Part shown: positions 1 to 11,310 of the stretch, in pieces
Layout: the number at the start of each line of letters is the position of its first letter
How positions within the stretch are numbered: the first letter of the stretch is position 1
NCBI GenBank assembly: GCA_029717555.1
Contig: JAMDHS010000011.1
Span: 62,001 to 126,000, forward strand
From: Peribolospora baueri
Taxonomy: Eukaryota > Basidiomycota > Peribolosporomycetes > Peribolosporales > Peribolosporaceae
Length of the DNA: 64,000 nt
Reading direction: 5' to 3'
Position numbers and translations under genes: made by a program
The notes under the pieces: model-generated
The model's database searches: none
Told to the model about the DNA's origin: nothing
What the model saw: the letters and a program-made list of their open reading frames with translations, nothing else

Positions 1-589
1 TCCCCGCATCTTGACCTGCGCGAGCTGATTCACCATGGTCGGGTGGTCGCTCCCACAACCTCATTTTTCTAGTCACTACCTTCTCTGCATTTTTCTCGCT
101 CCCTTCAGCACCACATCTTTTCAGCTCGTCTGCTCTATTTTTTTCCCTTCTTGCTCTGTCGCTGCTTCATCCTCTTCTGTTTTCTCTTCTGCGAGTGCAT
201 GTCAGTAGCCTCTCTCTCGCTTGTCTCTCAGATGAAAGGAAGGAAGGAAGGAAAGAAGGAGCTATGTTCGGACTTTTTTTTTTTTTTCTTTCTGCCACTT
301 GCAAGGTCGTCATGCGAAGAGCGCGGCTCACACCTGTTGCACGTCACCACCACGTTACTCAGTGTGCGACTCATGCGAAATACGAATTACATGCGCGGAC
401 TTGAAAAAAAATAAAATAGAGAAAAGAGGGCACATTGAGAAATCTCATCCGGTTTGTACCTTCCCAGTTGTTAACTTGGACCCTCCAGTCGCGCGTCCAG
501 TTGTGTCCTCGAGTGGTATCCTCTCCATTCCAACAGATCCAGCAACTCGTCGGGAAAACGCCAACTGGTCGTTCTAAGCAGAACCGACA
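1..589. other. Intergenic, no gene seen
   Basis: Pyrimidine-rich DNA with T-runs (about 274-293) and short purine repeats (about 238-262). Short open frames here have biased, low-complexity translations and no recognisable domain. It may hold the 3' flank of the thioesterase gene and the end of a gene outside the window. Confidence 0.5.
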
Positions 590-1680
590 TCAACGGGCCG
601 CCTTGCCCTCCCTCCTTTCCAGCGCCCTCCGAAGGCCATCGGGCACGGGTGCCTTGCACAGCCGGTCGTAGTCGTAGGTGACGCAGAGTGCCTCGGAGGC
701 GCACACGACGGCTTGCTGTTTAAGCGAGTAGGCGATCGCCGTGAGCCAGAAGCGGTCTTCGGAGAGCGAGTGCGGGCGGTGACCAACCAGGAGCTGAGAG
801 GTGGCGGGGCATGATGAGGACAGGAAGGACGGAGACGAGGTCATGAGAGCTCGACCACTTCCGGGATGAGAGCCGTTGGAGCCTTAGACGACTCACGGTG
901 TCGGGGTAGGTGCAGGGACGGATAAAAGTAACGTTGATCTTGCCGAGGATGAAGCTGACCCCTTTTCCTCTTAGCATGTTCATAGCCACTTCCTCGGAGA
1001 GGTCCGCAGAGAGGGCCTCGGCCCACTTCATACGGCCCGTCTCGAAGAAGCGAATATAGTGAGTGTTGTTGACGTGCTGATTTCAACAAGAGACGAGCCG
1101 AAAGAGAGTGAAAGTAGCGGCCTGGTAAGGCTTGGTATCCAACACGTTGTCCGACATGGGAGCACCGAGGCATCTGCCCTCTTGCACTGATCTGAGCGTC
1201 ACGTCCTCACCTGGAACCTGGTTGACGTGAAAAGTTATGAGGTTGTAAGCGATTCAGTCCGTACTGGCAGCAAAACGAGAAATAACCCTCGTCCCCCCCT
1301 CGGTTGTGCACGAAGAGAGACGCGGCTCACTGGTCATGATGGCCCCAAACGATCATCTGCTCCACGAGGCTTTCCTCGTCGAAGCCCTTCTCGATCATGT
1401 ACGCCTTGGCCTTGGCGAGCGCCTCGGCATATGAAGCTTGACGGGACGCTATGCGTTCGGAGACGGACGGGGACTGGGACAGGGACGGGGACGGGGCGGA
1501 CGAGGCGCCATCCTTGCGCGCAGGAATGGATGCGGTCAGAAAGCCCAAACGCCCCCTGCCATCGCAGCGGCCGAGAGAAATCCGAGGGGCCCCCAACGCC
1601 GCGCGAGGGCCAGCAGCGGAATGGAGTCGGAGAAGGCCCGCGCAGTGTCGTCGACCGGCGGCGATGGGAGATGGTAGCAT
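590..1680 (-). CDS. Hotdog-fold (4HBT-type) thioesterase-like protein
   Basis: Predicted exons on the minus strand are 1680-1331, 1217-1211, 1076-897 and 793-590, giving 246 aa. The core motif WGHHDQ-FQ-HVNNTHYIRFFETGRMKW (residues about 112-137) is the signature of fungal 4-hydroxybenzoyl-CoA-thioesterase-like proteins, which hydrolyse acyl-CoA thioesters. The motif becomes continuous only if the 7-nt exon 1217-1211 (encoding the end of Q plus F-Q) is used; joining the large exons directly shifts the frame. The N-terminus is Arg/Ala-rich and could be a mitochondrial presequence. The start at 1680 is the first ATG of the open frame. An alternative frame upstream (about 1536-1640) encodes a hydrophobic stretch, so the true N-terminus is uncertain. 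Substrate unknown. Confidence 0.8.
1211..1217 (-). other. 7-nt microexon of the thioesterase gene
   Basis: On the minus strand the reading is CAACCAG|GTTCCAG|GTGAGG: an acceptor, seven bases, then a strong donor. The previous exon ends at codon phase 2 (CA) and the next begins at phase 0, so exactly 1 mod 3 bases are needed, and GTTCCAG supplies Q-F-Q of the conserved motif. Larger exons ending at the same donor give the wrong phase or a stop. Confidence 0.75.
1469..1496 (+). repeat. G-run tract (possible G-quadruplex) inside thioesterase exon 1
   Basis: Five runs of three or four G separated by 2-4 bases lie on the plus strand. On the coding (minus) strand this is a Pro/Ser-rich dipeptide repeat in the weakly conserved N-terminal region. 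Folding is inferred from the pattern only. Confidence 0.45.
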
Positions 1681-4382
1681 CGTTTCGGCTTTGATGTCCG
1701 GCGTCGGCCAAGGATCGTGCGCTGTTGATCTCGCTCACGCGTGCTTGGCCGTTCGTGCCCTAAGCTGATCTCGGCCACCTCGATAAGCGCGGGATCGATG
1801 TCCGCTCTTGAGCGCCCATCTCCGCTCACCGGCGTCCCCGCGTTGGGCGCTTCAGGTTCACCTCCGCTCGTGGAAGAGCGCCATGGGGCCCAACAGGATC
1901 TGTGTCCTAGTGAATCTCATCCGATGGCAGCTGAGGACCAAGCCAGGCTTCTCGCGTCGTGTGTTCACATGAAAATGCAGTCTCCAAATGCGTCTGCTTG
2001 CCTCCGGCTGCGGCGGCTGGCCCGAGCGTGGCAAGGTGGGGGAAGCGGAACAAAAAGCGAGTCGATCAAAGTGACCGATTCGTTCGCACGACTCGTCGGA
2101 GAGTGCTTTCACTCGCTGTCCTCGTCACCCGGTCTCAATGCTTGTGTCCAAGACAAAGGATGCCATCGTTGGCTCGTCGCCTTACTTCTTGATGGATGGC
2201 ACATGGGCCGACACCGCGTTGGAGGCAGCGCAGCGATGTCCCAGTTTCCGTTTGCGATCGAGAGGCCATGCTGACTGATGTTTGGCCAGGTGCCACAGCA
2301 AATCGAACGCTCGCACGGCGCGAGAAAGGAGTGACCTGTCGCAATTCTCCTTTGTACATCTGCGGTTGCAGCTCAAAACTCTCATCACAATACCCCTACT
2401 TCATCACCACCACGACCAAGCCATCATCCTCATCCTTACCCTCGTCATCATCCTCATCAACCGCAGCAACAGCTGCAGCAGCAGCGTGGACAACCTCAAG
2501 ATACCAGCGGACGGAGTGGGACCTCGGTCTGACCTTTTCGACCGTCCCTATCGTCCTACTCGCGCAGCTGACATGCCCAACTCGCACGACCGTCCATGCC
2601 CTCATGTGCACGCCACTCGCTCCGCTCCCCAGCAACTGCCAATGGACCATGCACGCAAATCCGTAATCGGGAGTCGCCTGAGGCAAGGAGGAGCCCCTAT
2701 CTACGGACAAGGAGGCGGAAGAGAAGAGAGCCCGGCGAGAGCGGTCGATGGCATCCTCCCAATCTTCCTTCTCTTCGCCTTCCTCTATCTTGTCCGCGGC
2801 GGCATGCGCAATTTCTTTGTCTCCAGGGAAAACGGGAGGGAAAGCGCTGAACTAGAATGGGAGCAAGGACGGGGCAAGGGGAAGGACCGGCGAGGGGTGA
2901 GGCGACGGGCCCGGATAGGTGGTTGGGAGCGAGAGGAAGAGCTGAACGCCGAGGACGAGCAACTCAAATGGGACGACTTACCCCTCCCGTCGAGACTGCA
3001 CCTCAATCATCTGCACAGTCTAGCCGACGGCGCCTCTCAGGAACGAAGGCGTGCCGACCTCATCTCCCCCTTTCGCTCCACCGCCTTCCCATTCCAGAGT
3101 CTCACGAAGCCCAACACCGGCCCTTCCGCGAGAGACGTCCACTCGGCGCACATTTCAGCATGGCGGCTCGACACCTTGAATGCATCGAGGACGACGGAGG
3201 GCGGCGCTCGAGACCGTGGAGCTGACGACCGGGATGGGACCGGAAGAGGTTTTCCCTCCTACGTCGTCGAGCGACGAACCCGTGTGCCCGGCGTGGATGG
3301 CGTCGGCGACGGCGGCGGTGGACGGCAGAATGGCCCATCCAAGAAGGATGTCGAGCATTCCCAGGAGAGGGATCCCGCTAGCTGTCCTCTTTTCCTGTCC
3401 GGCCATGCTAGGCAACCTTCGAAGACCGTCGGAGCCGGGCCTTTTGAAGCAGACTCGACCAGCGATGGCGAGGAAGGACGGAGCAGCGACGAGGAGACCG
3501 TCAGGTGGGTTCACCCCTTCCCGCAGCCATCTTCGTCCACAGTTGACCATGGGGTCCACGCGCTTGTTGGCCTTGCTCTTCGAAACAAGCCAGAGAGACT
3601 TGTTCCTGTGGCGCTGACGTTAACCTGCTCCCCCTACTTCTTCTATTTTATGCGCTCCTACCTGCTCCCCGACAACAGAGATTTCTGTAGGACACAATGA
3701 CCCGTGCCCTTCGTAATTCTTTTCTTGTCTCAGCCATTTCCCGAGGGAGAGGCCGAATCACCCCTTGTGCGGCTCCTCTCCGGCCTTCTGTGCGCCGACG
3801 AGCCGGCACTCGGGGTGGGACTTGGTTGGTTGGTTGAAGGAGGCGTTGCAGGCCTGCGACGCCGTGCGCGGGGTTGCCTTTTCACCCGCCTCTCCCTCGT
3901 CACCCTCGTTCGTGCTCACTTCCTCTTCACTGGCGACTCTCCCATTCATACTCACCCCGCACGCGTCAGTGCGACTGTAGCACTATACCCGTCATCCTCC
4001 ACCATTCTGTCCCTTTGATCACATTACCCGTTTTTCGATCTTTCGCCTCTGGTTTCTGTGGGGTCGAAGATCGCTCGCCGCCTCTTGTTCTTATGAAAGG
4101 CCTCGAGATGCCGGGTGAGAGGAGAAGCTGAGGTGAGCAACATGACTGAACCAATCTCAGTCAGCGTGTATCGCTCGAGGACCACTCGTCCCTATCTTCC
4201 ATATCCCTCTTTATCGTCTGTATAAGGCCTTGTTGTCTCCGTCCGACGAAGGAATCCGACAAGCTTTCGGCGGCTTTCGACAGTGGTCTCCCCTATCCTG
4301 ATCCTCTATTCTAGCTTTCTCGTCTCAAAAAACACCCAGCCGGACGAGCAAAGCAAAACGGGCGGAGAAAGAACGACGAGCG
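1681..4382. other. Long gap with no certain gene; holds a 1.4-kb open frame
   Basis: This 2.7-kb stretch lies between the thioesterase and F-box starts, so it contains their divergent upstream regions. A plus-strand frame stays open from 2282 to 3700 (472 codons). Its translation is Ser/Arg/Gly-rich, has one hydrophobic stretch (about residues 158-172) and matches no family I know. The other frames over the same DNA are also open for long distances, as expected in GC-rich DNA, so it may be chance. A His/Gln/Pro-codon-rich tract lies at about 2396-2490. Confidence 0.35.
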
Positions 4383-6781
4383 ATGCCGTCCACGTTTGAG
4401 ATCATCTGCAACCTCCCAGAGTAAGGCGAACCTTACACCATTCCTTTACAGTCAAGTTGGCCCCGCTCTTGGTCTGATCGTTTGCGCCCTCCCGCTTACC
4501 CCGTCCGTCCGCCTTGCTTGGCCTTCCGAGCTCAGAGAGATATGGTACAAGATCGTGGAAGATGTCTGGGAGAACGGCTATAAGGATGCGGCAAACCTGA
4601 TTCAGGTGGGTTGCATGACAGCGCTTACTCTCTTTCGTCCGACGCGGCATCTCTCTCCGCTCCAGTCCGAATCGCCGTCTCGGAATTCTCCTTCTCATCT
4701 GTCCGGCGGGTTGCGTGCCCTCGTCGAGACGCCGACACCAGAACCTCTCAGGCAGCAGCAGACTGGGCTTGGCAAGTCTTGCGGACGTTCTTGATGCCAT
4801 GCGCTCCAGAACGGGGGAAGGTGACCTTGATGGACCCATCCAGCCCGATAACGTGGTGAAAATTCTCTTTTCTCATCGTTCCTCCCGCTCTGTCTGCCCA
4901 GGTCTGCAAACTTTTCCTCTCCACGCGAACAGGACAGCTGATCCGCTACCGTCTAGGCCGCCGGAAGCTTGGCCTTCCAGCTATGCCCGCTCCATCATCA
5001 CTTCCTCCAGGCGGAATCGATATGAACGCCGAGGCGGACCTTTATCAACGTACTTCGATGTCTCAATTCGGGACGTCTTGGAGTGCGGAGAACGTCCTTC
5101 TGGCGCAAGAGGTGGAAACGGCGCGGGACAGTATTTGGCACAGGGGTGACACAACATGGGCCTGGAAGGAGGGCACTGCCCGGCCCTGCATCAAAGTGGC
5201 GATGGTGGGGTCGTTGATGGTCTGTGTGGGGAACGAGGGAATGTCCATCGACGTTATCGACACGAGCGGCGAAGACGGGGAGGGGGATTTCATATGGGAC
5301 GAGAAAGGAAAGCCGCGGGTCGCGCGCATACCGACCGACGGCAAAATTGTGGAGCTCGACGTTTGTCCCAGAACCCGTATGGCGTTCATCGGGGTTGAGA
5401 CCGCGGACGGCGTCGTGGACGAAGTTGGAGACCCGCCGTGCGTATATCTGGCAACGGTATGACGACCGTTGCGCCGCGTCGCGAGAAGGGTCGGCGCTGA
5501 TACCGGGACCGTCTTTCGTCCCCTTGCCCCTTTCCCTTTTCTGCCTCCACCGGTTAAGGTGTGGGGCCATGGTGCATGTCCACGACATCGACACCGGACA
5601 GGCGCATACCACACCGCTCCGTCTGTCCTGTATTCGTCAAAATGTGAGCCTCAGGGCGTTCGAAGACGTTCTGCTCGTCCAGGTGAATCAAATGGTCGTA
5701 CTGTACGATTGGAGGACCTGGACCAGGATATGGCAGCGAGTGTGTAGTCTCGCATCGCTCTTATTAAACGAGACGTCGTTCTCCAATGCTCACGATCGGA
5801 CGTGGACACCACCTCGTTCCTCCCTCCGTCCTCCCAGCCGGACCGGCCTGGTCGCACGCCCCTTGCCGGCACCGCTGCGCCACTGACCCGAGACGGCGTC
5901 CTCGTGCTGACCCAGGATTGGGAGCGGAATCATGTTCTGGAGCTGTATCGGACGACGCAGATGGAACCGCTCGTCGCTGAAATGGACATCGATATCCCCC
6001 ATTGGTACGGAGAGGCTGCGTGCCATCTGGAATTTGATCGCGAGGCTGACGAGTCGTTCGTCGCCATTTGCCTTGGGAATGCATCGTGAGCACCTACCTC
6101 TCCCCTTTCTGTGCGGCGAGGCGGGGCAGGGGCTGGACGCTTCTGGTCTGACTTGACTCGATGATGCCTGGGCGCTGCAGATACTTAGCACGCAAATCCG
6201 ACTTGCTTTCCGTCCTCTACCCGACGGTCGCCCTCTCGCTATCCTCCCCGAGAAGAGGCCCCACCGTGCTTCCGAACGCATGGGCGGAAAAGCATTTCCT
6301 GACGATGACGTGGGGTGATGAATCTGAGCAGACCAAAATACACTCTTGTTCCATCAGCGGATTCCGCGTGATACGGGCCATCGAAGAGGGTCGGAACGAT
6401 AGTCCGTGGATAGTGAGCGATCCGTACGGGCGGGCCTTCTTTTCTCTCTGGGAGGCGGAAAGGGACTTCTTCTCGGGGGCGAAAGAGGGTGTGGAAGGGA
6501 TGAGGTTCCGGGAGGAGTTGATTCTCTGGTCTAGCCTTAGGTCCGCCTTTTCGAGCGTGTTCATTGGGCTGGATGGGGGGTGGCGTTTGAGTGAACCGAT
6601 GACCGGGTGGAGTTCGCCGCTAGTGTCACCACCTGAGTCGCCGGTCCGTGAGGGCTGTGATTGTCCGCCCGGCGAGGCCGACTATGGGATGAGCCTGCAA
6701 GGTCCTCGCCTGGGGCTCGTGAGTCGACCTTGGGGCGAAGGTGGGTTCGGCGAGGTCGAAAGATTCCTAATCTTCGTGTGA
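4383..6781 (+). CDS. F-box-like protein with probable beta-propeller-type C-terminus
   Basis: Predicted exons are 4383-4420, 4536-4605, 4902-5437, 5559-5739, 5838-6085 and 6181-6781; phases close to give 557 aa. The N-terminus (residues about 4-45) reads I-C-N-L-P-E-E-I-W-Y-K-I, then an acidic helix, then an L-I-Q-V-C-K-L-F segment, which resembles an F-box-like helix bundle. F-box proteins bind SKP1 and recruit substrates to SCF ubiquitin ligases. The rest alternates hydrophobic beta-strand-like segments with loops (for example V-V-L-Y-D-W-R-T-W near the fourth exon), as in WD-type substrate receptors, but no clear WD repeat can be counted by eye. The second intron contains an in-frame 69-nt segment with its own splice signals. 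Converges on the alpha-tubulin gene. Substrate unknown. Confidence 0.7.
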
Positions 6782-7440
6782 GGCACCTGCACGAGTGGTC
6801 TGCCCGTGACCCATGTATGTCTGCCGAGTGGGAAGGAAGGGGGCGCGCCGCGCCGTCGTCGAAACTCTCGACGACCACAGGTTCAAGCGAGTCAAATCAG
6901 ATAGAGAGATCAATAGATGAGCACGGCCCTCGTCGAGCGCTGGACGGACAGCTTGAGTACGGCAAGAATGAGCTCGCGCCTTGAGCGCTTTGCATGCGTC
7001 ATCGTACGCAATGGATTCAGACGTGAAATGTTATGTCAAAAGGGGAAAAAAACAACGCTTCTTCCATCCGAAAGGCTAAAGGTTCGGATCGGGGGAGACG
7101 ACTTCGAGCTGAGCTAGACAAGAAGACCGGAAGGGGAGGGAGGGGGATGTTATGTGGAGAGAGCCGGGGAGGAAGCGAAGCGAATGTATGGTGCGTGGAC
7201 GAACGAAGAGGAAGTGGTATTATGGATACGACGAGACGCGACGACGGAGGGGTGTTTACTACGACCGACGAGGAGGGAGAAAGAGGAAGAGAGGAACGAC
7301 TTGCTAGCTGGAGCTGGAGCGAACGCGTGCCACCGCACCGATTCCCGTTTCCACCGACTTGGAGAACACTACACTAAGGGGAGGGAGAACTAAGGGGCAC
7401 CGTACCGAACGCGAGAAGACGCGGCGATCCTCCAGGGAGC
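6782..7440. other. Intergenic between two convergent 3' ends
   Basis: Separates the stop codons of the F-box gene (+) and alpha-tubulin (-). It should hold both 3' UTRs. No domain-bearing frame seen. Confidence 0.5.
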
Positions 7441-9233
7441 TCAGTACTCGGCGACCTCCTCGCCCTCGTCACCGACAGAGTCGAGGCCAACCTCCTCGTA
7501 GTCCTTCTCGAGCGCGGCCAAGTCCTCGCGAGCCTCAGAGAACTCGCCCTCCTCCATACCCTCACCGACGTACCAGTGGACGAAGGCACGCTTGGAGTAG
7601 AGCAGGTCGAACTTGTGGTCGAGCCTGCCCCAGGCGACAGCGATCGAGGTGGTGTTGGAGAGCATGCACAGACTCCGCGACACCTTGGCAAGGTCGCCGC
7701 CGGGGACGAGCGCGGGGGGCTCGTTGCAAACGCCGAGCTTGAAGCCGGTGGGGCACCAGTCGACGAACTGGATCGTGCGCTTCGTCTTGATCGCCGACAC
7801 GGCGGCGTTGACGTCCTTGTGCACGACGTCGCCGCGGTAGAGCAAGCAGCAGGCCATGAACTGGGAGAGTAAAGTGGAGATGCAGACGTTGTAAGGTTAG
7901 AGGACGAGGCTGAAAGGCGTTCCGCTCGCCCGCCCGGCCGGCAGACTCACCTTGCCGTCACGAGGGTCGCACTTGACCATCTGGTTGCTGGCCTCGAAGC
8001 AGGAGAAGGTCATCTCGCTGACCGAGTTCTGCTCGTGGAAGGCCTTGTCGGCCGAGATGATGGGCGCGTAGGTGGCCAGAGGGAAGTGGATACGAGGGAA
8101 GCTGGAGAAAGGAAGCGTTGATAGGAGATATGGATTTAATCTCGCCGCGGTGCGACTGGATTAACCCGCGCGCGGATGCAAGGCAAACACGACTCACGGC
8201 ACTAGGTTGGTCTGGAACTCGTTGAGGTCGACGTTGAGGGAGCCGTCGAAGCGGAGCGAGGCGGTGATAGTGGAGACGACCTGGGCGATGAGCCTGTTGA
8301 GGTTAGTGTAGCTCGGGCTCTGGATGCCGAGGTTGCGACGGCAGATGTCGTAAATAGCCTCGTTGTCGACCATGAAGGAGCAGTCGGAGTGCTCGAGGGT
8401 GGTGTGGGTGGTGAGGACAGAGTTGTAAGGCTCAACGACCGAGGTGCTCATCTTGGGCGCCGGGTAGACGGAGAACTCGAGCTTGGACTTCTTGCCGTAG
8501 TCGGTGGAGAGGCGCTCCATGAGGAGAGCACCGAAGCCGGAGCCGGTGCCACCGCCGAAGGAGTGGAAGACGAAGAAGCCCTGGAGGCCGGAGCAGTTGT
8601 CGGCAAGCTTGCGGATCCGGTCGAGGACCGTGTCGACGAGCTCCTTGCCGATGGTGTAGTGGCCGCGGGCGTAGTTGTTCGCCGCGTCCTCCTTGCCGCT
8701 CACCATGGACTCGGGGTGGAAGAGGGAACGGTAGGTGCCGGTGCGGACCTCGTCGATGACGTTGGGCTCGAGGTCGACATAGACGGAGCGGGGGACGTGC
8801 TTGCCGGAGCCGGTCTCGGAGAAGAAGGTGGAGAAGCCATCATCGTTCTCCGAGGGGGAGCCCTCCTGGATGCGGCCATCCGGCTGAGAGAGGTTGGAGG
8901 TAGTGTATACGCGTATGCGAAGAGTCAGCGGGGCAGGAAGGAGAGGGGACGGAAGGGGGGGCGAAAAGGGGCCGGGGGGCCCGGAAGACTCACAGAGAGG
9001 CCGTGCTCGAGGCAGTAGAGCTCCCAGCAGGCGTTACCGATCTGGACACCGGCCTGACCGACGTGGACGGAGATGACCTCACGCACTGAGGGGTGCGAGA
9101 AGATAGGGAGGGGGAAGGAAGAGGGGAGGGAGAAGCGGGTGAGCAGAGACGCGGCGCATGTGACGACGCGGCCGTGCGGAAGCGAAAGGACGGGTAGAGG
9201 AAGACAAAGGGGATGGCACGAGGGCGACTCACT
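7441..9233 (-). CDS. TUB1: Alpha-tubulin
   Basis: Exons 9233 (one base), 9085-8994, 8883-8198, 8101-7951 and 7860-7441 give 449 aa, the normal length of an alpha-tubulin. The protein begins [20 protein letters not shown], carries the GTP-binding loop GGGTGSG near residue 141-147 and ends in an acidic tail with terminal Glu-Tyr, the substrate of tubulin tyrosination systems. It forms the GTP-bound alpha subunit of the tubulin dimer. The region around position 40 has no lysine matching the acetylated Lys40 of animals. The first intron (9232-9086) interrupts the start codon: A lies in exon 1 and TG opens exon 2. Family membership is certain; whether a second alpha-tubulin gene exists cannot be seen here. 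Confidence 0.97.
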
Positions 9234-9453
9234 GGTTGAAGAGAGATGAAGAGCGAGGGATGGAAGGGTGGATGGGGGAAGATGAAGGGATGGGTGGTGG
9301 GAGTGGTGGAGGATGGAGAGCAGGCGTCGGCTGGATGGCCACCGCAGAGATGCGTTTCTTCACTGGGCCCGCCTCGAGCGTCAGCCGCGAGCCGGCCCAG
9401 GCAGGCCAGGCGCAGGCCACCGCCAGCCTAGTCGGCCAGCGCGCCCCCGCAAG

Positions 9454-9460
9454 CCAATCA
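9454..9460 (+). promoter_or_regulatory. CCAAT box (CCAATCA) in divergent TUB1/NHP2 promoter
   Basis: A perfect CCAATCA core lies roughly midway in the 382-bp gap between the divergent starts of alpha-tubulin (9233) and NHP2 (9616). CCAAT boxes bind the heterotrimeric HAP/NF-Y factor. Function is inferred from the motif and position. Confidence 0.45.
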
Positions 9461-9615
9461 GAACCGCCCTCTCGCTCCCCCGCCTGTCTCCGCTCACGTG
9501 ACCCACTGCGGCACCACCGAGGAATTTCCATGCCGTGCACAGAGAGGACCGCAGATCCCAGGTCGGCCCCTCCTGCCAAGACGACAGACAGACGCCAGCC
9601 AGCCCGAGCTCAGCC

Positions 9616-10664
9616 ATGGCCAAAGACATCGACAAGAAGGAGAAGAAGCGGCGCAAGTCCGAGGCGGCGGCCGCGGAAGCCATGGACGTGGACGTGGACG
9701 TGGCCGTGACGCCGGCAAAGTCCGAGGCGGCGTCGGTGCATGTGGACGTCAAGGAGAGCGCCAAGAAGGAGAAGAAGGAGAAGAAGGAGAAGGAAAAGAA
9801 GAAGGAAAAGGAAAAGGAGAAGGAGAAGGAGAAGGAGAAGAAGGAGAAGAAGGGCAAGGGAGAGGCGGAGGAGGACGATGAAGAGGACGACGTCAAGGAG
9901 AAGCACATCCCTCCAGAGGCCATCAGCCCGATCGCCCACCCGCTCGCGCAGAAGAAGCTGGCGAAGAAGGTGTTCAAAACGATCAAGAAGGGTGGGTGTG
10001 GCGCGAGCGGGCACCTTTTTCCCCTTTCCTTCTTTTTTCGATGAGAAAGAAGCTTCTAAGTTGTTGACGTCCTTCTCGTGCTCTGTCCGCCCCAGCTTCC
10101 AAAGCGCGAGGACATGTCAAACGAGGTGTCAAAGAGGTGGTCAAGGGGATCCGAAAGGGCGAGAAGGGGTGAGCTTTTGCTTGAAGTTGGACGCTGCCAG
10201 ACCGTAGATGCCCGTGTCCCTTTCTCTGATGTCTTTTCTGCTCGCTCCGCCCGCCAGTCTGGTCATCATGGCCGGCGACATCTCCCCCGTCGACGTCCTC
10301 TCGCATATCCCCCTCCTCTGCGAAGAGTCCTCCAACCCATACATCTTTGTCACCTCCAAAGATGCCCTCGGCGCTGCCAGTGCCACCAAGCGTCCCACCT
10401 CGTGCGTCATGATCTGTCCCGCTGGCCAGAAGAAGAAGAACAGGAAAGAGGGGGAGGAGGAGAAGATCCGGCAAAAGGCCGACGAGTACAAGGAGGGATA
10501 CGAGGACATTGTCAAGGAGGTCAAGGCGCTGGTGAGTTGCCGGGTTTCGTCTCGTCCGGGACCGGTGAGCAGGACATGTTTGACGTCCCGTTTTCTTGAC
10601 ATCCGACGCACCCCATCTGCCGTATTAAATCATGTCATATCAGGACGACCGAATCTCTTACTAG
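9616..10664 (+). CDS. NHP2: H/ACA snoRNP protein Nhp2 with a long Lys/Glu N-terminal extension
   Basis: Exons 9616-9991, 10096-10168, 10258-10531 and 10644-10664 give 247 aa. The C-terminal half (from about residue 103) is an L7Ae/Nhp2-type RNA-binding domain. It holds the helix R-G-V-K-E-V-V-K-G-I-R-K-G and then L-V-I-M-A-G-D-I-S-P-V-D, the hallmark of Nhp2. The protein binds H/ACA guide RNAs with Cbf5, Gar1 and Nop10 for rRNA pseudouridylation in the nucleolus. Yeast Nhp2 is about 155 aa, so about 95 residues are extra: a charged N-terminus dominated by KEK repeats (residues 49-80) followed by an acidic run. Such tracts are common in nucleolar proteins, but this one is unusually long. The last exon adds only six residues. 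Confidence 0.9.
9763..9855 (+). repeat. Purine-only AAG/GAG codon repeat in NHP2
   Basis: An almost pure purine tract of AAG, GAG, AAA and GAA codons encodes Lys/Glu. Such tracts are prone to length change and make a long artificial open frame (Phe/Ser-rich) on the other strand. Confidence 0.8.
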
Positions 10665-11310
10665 TCCCTCGCAGCCCCACCGCCTCGACACCCTCTTCTC
10701 CAGTTCCTTTCCTCTGCTCTCATGTATTAATCCCTTCTCGACGATGATCACGCTCCCACTCTCCCTCTGACAGAGCGAAGACGCGAAGGAAAAGAGAAAA
10801 AAAATGGCACCGAAAGCAGATCCTTTCGCACTGATTCCCGCGTTTCAAGCTGTCCCGGTGGGTAGGGCCGAGTTCCCTCCGGCGGACGGGCGGGCAGACG
10901 TCTGAGACGGAGCGGGGGGCAGCAGCAGAAACCGATGTGACGTCGCTCGCCAGTCCTTCGATCGTGTGTCGGGGGATAAAAAAAAGAAAAAAAAAGAAAG
11001 AGCGGAAGCCTATTTAACAAGAAGGGGGGTTGGCAAGCGAAACGGAACGAGAAAGGGAGGCGAAACGAGGCGAGAGGAAAAGAAAGGAAACGAGTCATGT
11101 CCGCAACTTCCCATCGCTGACGCGAGGCCCATGCGTGGTACGGTTCTGCGTCGCACAGACGATCACTGATCTGTCTTTGACCGGAGTCATCTCAATGTAC
11201 GATATACCATGCACTCTACACCATTACGCATGCGTCGTGCACCATGCGCATGTCGCTCCTCCTCTCCCTGCCCTTCTTGCAAACCCACTCCCCGTTGTCC
11301 TTCCGTCCCC
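10665..11310. other. Intergenic between convergent NHP2 and GET4
   Basis: Holds the two 3' flanks. A-rich run at about 10978-11000. No supported gene. Confidence 0.5.

Noticed and set aside
274-293. Poly-T run as a terminator or RNA polymerase III signal
   Set aside because: No RNA gene upstream; simple low-complexity DNA.
5744-5772. A 29-nt intron in the F-box gene
   Set aside because: Phases would close, but a 98-nt intron (5740-5837) with a better polypyrimidine tract and CAG acceptor also closes and is far more plausible.
9381-9986. 201-codon minus-strand frame rich in Phe/Ser
   Set aside because: It is the complement of the purine-only Lys/Glu repeat of NHP2.
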